A stretch of DNA of 64,000 bases from Micromonospora rubida (GTDB lineage: Bacteria; Actinomycetota; Actinomycetes; Mycobacteriales; Micromonosporaceae): NCBI RefSeq assembly GCF_009908295.1, contig NZ_JAAALO010000003.1, positions 682,001-746,000 of the forward strand. The letters run 5' to 3'. The translations under genes and the position numbers were made by a program. The notes beneath the pieces are model-generated. The model worked only from the letters and a program-made list of their open reading frames with translations, was not told the DNA's origin and ran no database searches. This document shows positions 61,519-64,000 of this stretch, piece by piece (position 1 is the first letter of the stretch; each line of letters begins with the position of its first letter).

Positions 61519-62083
61519 GGGCCAGGTCGGTCAGGGACTGAGCGGTTCGGTCGATTGGGGAGCGGGGGAGCACGATGTGGCTGACCACCAGGCGGACGAT
61601 GGTGTCGGCGGCGAACGCCAGGGCGGCCGGGTCGGCCGTCGGGAGGCGGACGGTGGCCCAGTCCAGCAGCGCTCCGGCCGCCTCGGTGAGCACCAGCTCG
61701 GCGCGGGTGGTCAGGTACGGCAGCAGCTCGTCCGAGCCGCCCCGGGCGCTGGTCAGGATCGCCTTGAGCAGCGGGTTGTCCGCCGCCGCGGCGAGGGTGT
61801 GCGAGATCGCCGCGTACGCCCCGGCCCGGACGTCGTCGCCGTGCGCGTCCAGGTTGGCCCGCACGTCGGTGACGAAGCGGTCCACCTCGCGCCGGGCGAG
61901 GGCCTCGGCCAGCCCCGCCTTGCTGCCGAACTCGTTGTAGACGGTCTGCCGGCTCACCCCGGCCGCGCCGGCCACCTCGCCCATCCGGACGCCGTCCCAG
62001 CCGCCGGCCACGGTCTGCGCCCGGGCGGCGTCGACGATGCTGTCCCGCAGTCGCTGCCGGGCGGCGTCCCTGAACTCACCCAT
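61484..62083 (-). CDS. TetR-family transcriptional regulator
   Basis: The 199-aa regulator has the TetR helix-turn-helix at residues 10-55 (SIVDAARAQTVAGGWDGVRM, EVAGAAGVSRQTVYNEFGSK). The all-helical C-terminal ligand domain contains LKAILTSARGGSDELLPYLT. It converges on the amidohydrolase gene with 35 bp of overlap and diverges from proS, so its target is not obvious, though self-control is usual. TAGACT on the minus strand (62093-62098) is 9 nt before the start. Confidence 0.92.
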   Translation of the reverse strand: MGEFRDAARQRLRDSIVDAARAQTVAGGWDGVRMGEVAGAAGVSRQTVYNEFGSKAGLAEALARREVDRFVTDVRANLDAHGDDVRAGAYAAISHTLAAAADNPLLKAILTSARGGSDELLPYLTTRAELVLTEAAGALLDWATVRLPTADPAALAFAADTIVRLVVSHIVLPRSPIDRTAQSLTDLALTLFGGGGRGE

Positions 62084-62147
62084 AATGGTCGAAGTCTACG
62101 GCCGGGGCGACCCGGCCCGCCGCCATGGGCGGCCCGACGACGGCCGG

Positions 62148-62220
62148 TCGGCGGGTGGCTCGGGAGTGGCACGTCAGGCCGTATGGCCGCCGCTCGGCGG
62201 GTGGCTCGGGGAGTGGCATG
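62148..62220. repeat. Direct repeat in the tetR-proS gap
   Basis: TCGGCGGGTGGCTCGGG followed by AGTGGCA occurs at 62148 and 62194, 46 bp apart, with one inserted G. It lies just before the proS promoter. Confidence 0.75.
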
Positions 62221-62255
62221 TCGCGCCCGATGGTGGCGGTCCGGCGGGGGCCGCA

Positions 62256-62261
62256 TAGGAT
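62256..62261 (+). promoter_or_regulatory. -10 box (TAGGAT) of proS
   Basis: TAGGAT ends 8 nt before the ATG at 62270 and no Shine-Dalgarno sequence is present, pointing to a leaderless or nearly leaderless mRNA. Confidence 0.5.
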
Positions 62262-62269
62262 CTGCGGTC

Positions 62270-63676
62270 ATGGCACGCGTGCTCACTCCCCGAGCGGAGG
62301 ACTTTCCCCGCTGGTACCAGGACCTGATCGCCAAGGCGAAGCTGGCCGACAACGGCCCGGTCCGGGGGACCATGGTCATCCGACCGGCCGGCTACGCCAT
62401 CTGGGAGCGGATGCAGGCCGAGATGGACGCCCGGATCAAGGCGGCCGGCGCGGAGAACGCGTATTTCCCGCTGTTCATCCCGGAGAGCTACCTCAAGCGC
62501 GAGGCCGAGCACGTCGAGGGCTTCTCGCCGGAGCTGGCGGTGGTCACCCACGGCGGCGGCAAGCAGCTCGCCGAGCCGGTGGTGGTGCGCCCCACCAGCG
62601 AGACGGTGATCGGCGAGTTCATGGCCAAGTGGATCGACTCGTACCGGGACCTGCCGCTGCTGCTCAACCAGTGGGCGAACGTGGTCCGCTGGGAGCTGCG
62701 CCCCCGGATCTTCCTGCGCACCAGCGAGTTCCTCTGGCAGGAGGGGCACACCGCCCACGCGACCCGTTCCGACGCCCAGGCGTACGCCCGGAGGATCCTG
62801 CACGAGGCGTACGAGGACCTGATGGTCAACGTGCTCGCCATCCCCGTGGTGGTGGGCCTGAAGACCGCCCGTGAGCGCTTCGCCGGGGCCACCGCCACGT
62901 TCACGTGCGAGGGCATGATGGGCGACGGAAAGGCCCTCCAGCTCGGCACCAGCCACGAGCTGGGGCAGAACTTCGCCAAGGCGTTCGACATCAGCTACTC
63001 CTCCGCCGAGGGCGGCCGGGAGCACGCCTGGACGACCTCCTGGGGCACCTCGACGCGGATGCTGGGCGGCCTGATCATGGCCCACGGCGACGACAACGGG
63101 CTGCGGGTGCCGCCGAAGCTGGCGCCGGTCCAGGCGTACGTGATGGTGGTCAAGGCCGGCGAGGGCGTCGGCGAGGCGGCGGCCGAGCTGGTCGACGCGC
63201 TGCGCGACGCCGGGGTCCGGGTCGCGCTCGACGACCGCACCGACACCCCGTTCGGCCGCCGGGCCGTCGATGCCGAGCTGCGGGGCTATCCGGTACGCGT
63301 CGAGGTCGGCCCCCGCGACCTGGCCGCCGGCAACGCGGTCGTGGTCCGGCGTACGGACGGCTCGAAGTCGCCCACCCCGGTGGCCGACGTGGTCGGCGCG
63401 GTGCTGGCCGCCCTGGACGCCGACCAGCGGGTGCTGCACGACCAGGCACTCGCGCACCGCGAGTCCCGCACCGTCGAGGTCGCCACGCTCGCCGAGGCGA
63501 TCGAGGCCGCGGCCACCGGCTGGGCCCGGGTGCCGTGGTCGGCGGTCGGCGTGGCCGGCGAGGCCGAGGCGAACGGCCAGGGCGTCACCGTGCGCTGCCT
63601 GCTGCGCGCCGACGGCTCGGTCCCGGACTCCGAGGACGAGCCCGACCTGGTCGCCATCCTGGCCCGCGCCTACTGA
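62270..63676 (+). CDS. proS: Prolyl-tRNA synthetase (short archaeal/eukaryote-like type)
   Basis: The 468-aa class II synthetase charges tRNA-Pro. Motif 1 is in GTMVIRPAGYAIWERMQAEM near residue 34. TSETVIGEFMAKWIDSYRDL near 108 and motif 2 RTSEFLWQEGHTAHATRSDA near 148 follow. HELGQNFAKAFDISY near 230 and motif 3 GLIMAHGDDNGLRVPPKLAP near 270 complete the core. The anticodon-binding domain follows (ALDDRTDTPFGRRAVDAELR). The editing INS domain of the E. coli type is absent and the protein ends ILARAY, like ProS type 3. Confidence 0.96.
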   Translation: MARVLTPRAEDFPRWYQDLIAKAKLADNGPVRGTMVIRPAGYAIWERMQAEMDARIKAAGAENAYFPLFIPESYLKREAEHVEGFSPELAVVTHGGGKQLAEPVVVRPTSETVIGEFMAKWIDSYRDLPLLLNQWANVVRWELRPRIFLRTSEFLWQEGHTAHATRSDAQAYARRILHEAYEDLMVNVLAIPVVVGLKTARERFAGATATFTCEGMMGDGKALQLGTSHELGQNFAKAFDISYSSAEGGREHAWTTSWGTSTRMLGGLIMAHGDDNGLRVPPKLAPVQAYVMVVKAGEGVGEAAAELVDALRDAGVRVALDDRTDTPFGRRAVDAELRGYPVRVEVGPRDLAAGNAVVVRRTDGSKSPTPVADVVGAVLAALDADQRVLHDQALAHRESRTVEVATLAEAIEAAATGWARVPWSAVGVAGEAEANGQGVTVRCLLRADGSVPDSEDEPDLVAILARAY

Positions 63677-63688
63677 CCCACCGCCTGC

Positions 63689-63719
63689 GAGGGGCGGCCG
63701 GCACCCCCGGCCGCCCCTC
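63689..63719 (+). terminator. Terminator after proS
   Basis: A perfect 13-bp stem (63689-63701 with 63707-63719, arm GAGGGGCGGCCGG) and loop CACCC, 12 nt after the stop. Confidence 0.75.
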
Positions 63720-63776
63720 GACGCGTTCCCGGCCACCGAGGCCCGGGCGTCGGAACACCGGCGTGCCGCGCCCCGG

Positions 63777-63782
63777 TAGGGT
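63777..63782 (+). promoter_or_regulatory. -10 box (TAGGGT) of the DUF402 gene
   Basis: TAGGGT ends 8 nt before the ATG at 63791, and no ribosome binding site is seen. Confidence 0.45.
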
Positions 63783-63790
63783 CGGTGCCC

Positions 63791-64000
63791 ATGACGTTCG
63801 CGCCAGGCCGGTTGATCATGCATCGCAACGTGCGGCACGGCCGGATCGGTTGGGTCCGGGCGGGCCGGGTGGTCAGCGACGACGAGCGTGGCCTGCTCAT
63901 CTTCGTCGCCCGCGACTCGCCGGTGGCCTACGAGGTCACCGAGGCCGGCCTCGGGATGCGGGCGATGCCGTTCGCCGAGTGGGTCACGTCGTCGTACCGG
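63791..64000 (+). CDS. DUF402 domain protein, N-terminal part (cut by window edge)
   Basis: The frame is open for 70 codons to the window end. The sequence begins TFAPGRLIMHRNVRHGRIGW and continues VRAGRVVSDDERGLLIFVAR, then MRAMPFAEWVTSSYR, the N-terminal pattern of DUF402 proteins. The family includes nucleoside phosphatases such as SCO4506-type proteins and FomD, and activity cannot be judged from this fragment. Start and promoter agree (TAGGGT 8 nt upstream). Confidence 0.75.
   Translation, partial: MTFAPGRLIMHRNVRHGRIGWVRAGRVVSDDERGLLIFVARDSPVAYEVTEAGLGMRAMPFAEWVTSSYR

Overview
The window is a very GC-rich actinobacterial chromosome segment. Third codon positions are almost always G or C, and GTG starts are frequent. 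Several genes have a TANNNT box 6-8 nt before the start codon, as in leaderless actinobacterial mRNAs. Gene content and order, including an NdgR-type regulator beside leuCD, an Lrp-domain/DUF3515/ddl/thiL block, a cofC gene for coenzyme F420, paired XRE-DUF5753/DUF397 genes, and smc-ftsY-amtB-glnB-glnD-ffh, point to the Micromonosporaceae (Micromonospora or a close relative). No virus, integrated element or CRISPR array is visible. This is mostly core chromosome with accessory cargo between conserved blocks.

Layout. 1-2.3 kb: a truncated secreted-protein gene, a fumarylacetoacetate hydrolase-family enzyme and three tRNA genes (Gln-CTG and two copies of Glu-CTC). 2.3-6 kb: ndgR diverging from leuC-leuD, then a histone-like hupB. 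6.1-11.7 kb: a membrane endonuclease/exonuclease/phosphatase-family protein converging on a Nudix-phosphatase fusion (MutT1 type) and polyphosphate kinase. 11.7-16.7 kb: a small cold-shock-like ORF, cofC, a phospholipid acyltransferase overlapping gpsA, a cystathionine gamma-lyase-type enzyme, and a HemK-like methyltransferase with a candidate leader ORF. 16.9-18.6 kb: an XRE/DUF397 pair and two tiny ORFs. 18.8-26.7 kb: ddl, DUF3515, Lrp-domain protein, thiL, GNAT, rpmB, a DAK-domain kinase and recG. 26.8-35.2 kb: a serine hydrolase, an LPXTG surface protein, rsmD-coaD, a DivIVA-like protein, yceD-rpmF-plsX-rnc-mutM.

35.3-51.4 kb is the accessory-rich part. It holds a deleted MFS pseudogene, a GH114-like lipoprotein, a CAP-domain protein and a small coiled-coil protein. 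smc then follows, and a cargo block separates it from ftsY: HAD, DinB, universal stress protein, DHA2 efflux pump with its MarR regulator and twin operators, an amidase carrying a six-unit lectin-like propeller, and a PhoD-type phosphatase. 51.5-60.2 kb returns to core: ftsY, a phosphotransferase, the nitrogen operon amtB-glnB-glnD behind a composite GlnR-type operator, and ffh. 60.2-64 kb: a truncated Uma2 remnant, an amidohydrolase, a TetR regulator, proS and a partial DUF402 protein.

The most interesting non-coding signals are as follows. Two intergenic palindromes share sequence and an 18-nt loop, with a compensatory base change in the stem. A three-module GlnR operator precedes amtB. A nested inverted-repeat island lies at 44.4-44.75 kb. 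A short ORF precedes the HemK-like methyltransferase. Exact 156-bp repeats occur in the amidase gene. No completely new multi-gene system could be supported from sequence alone.
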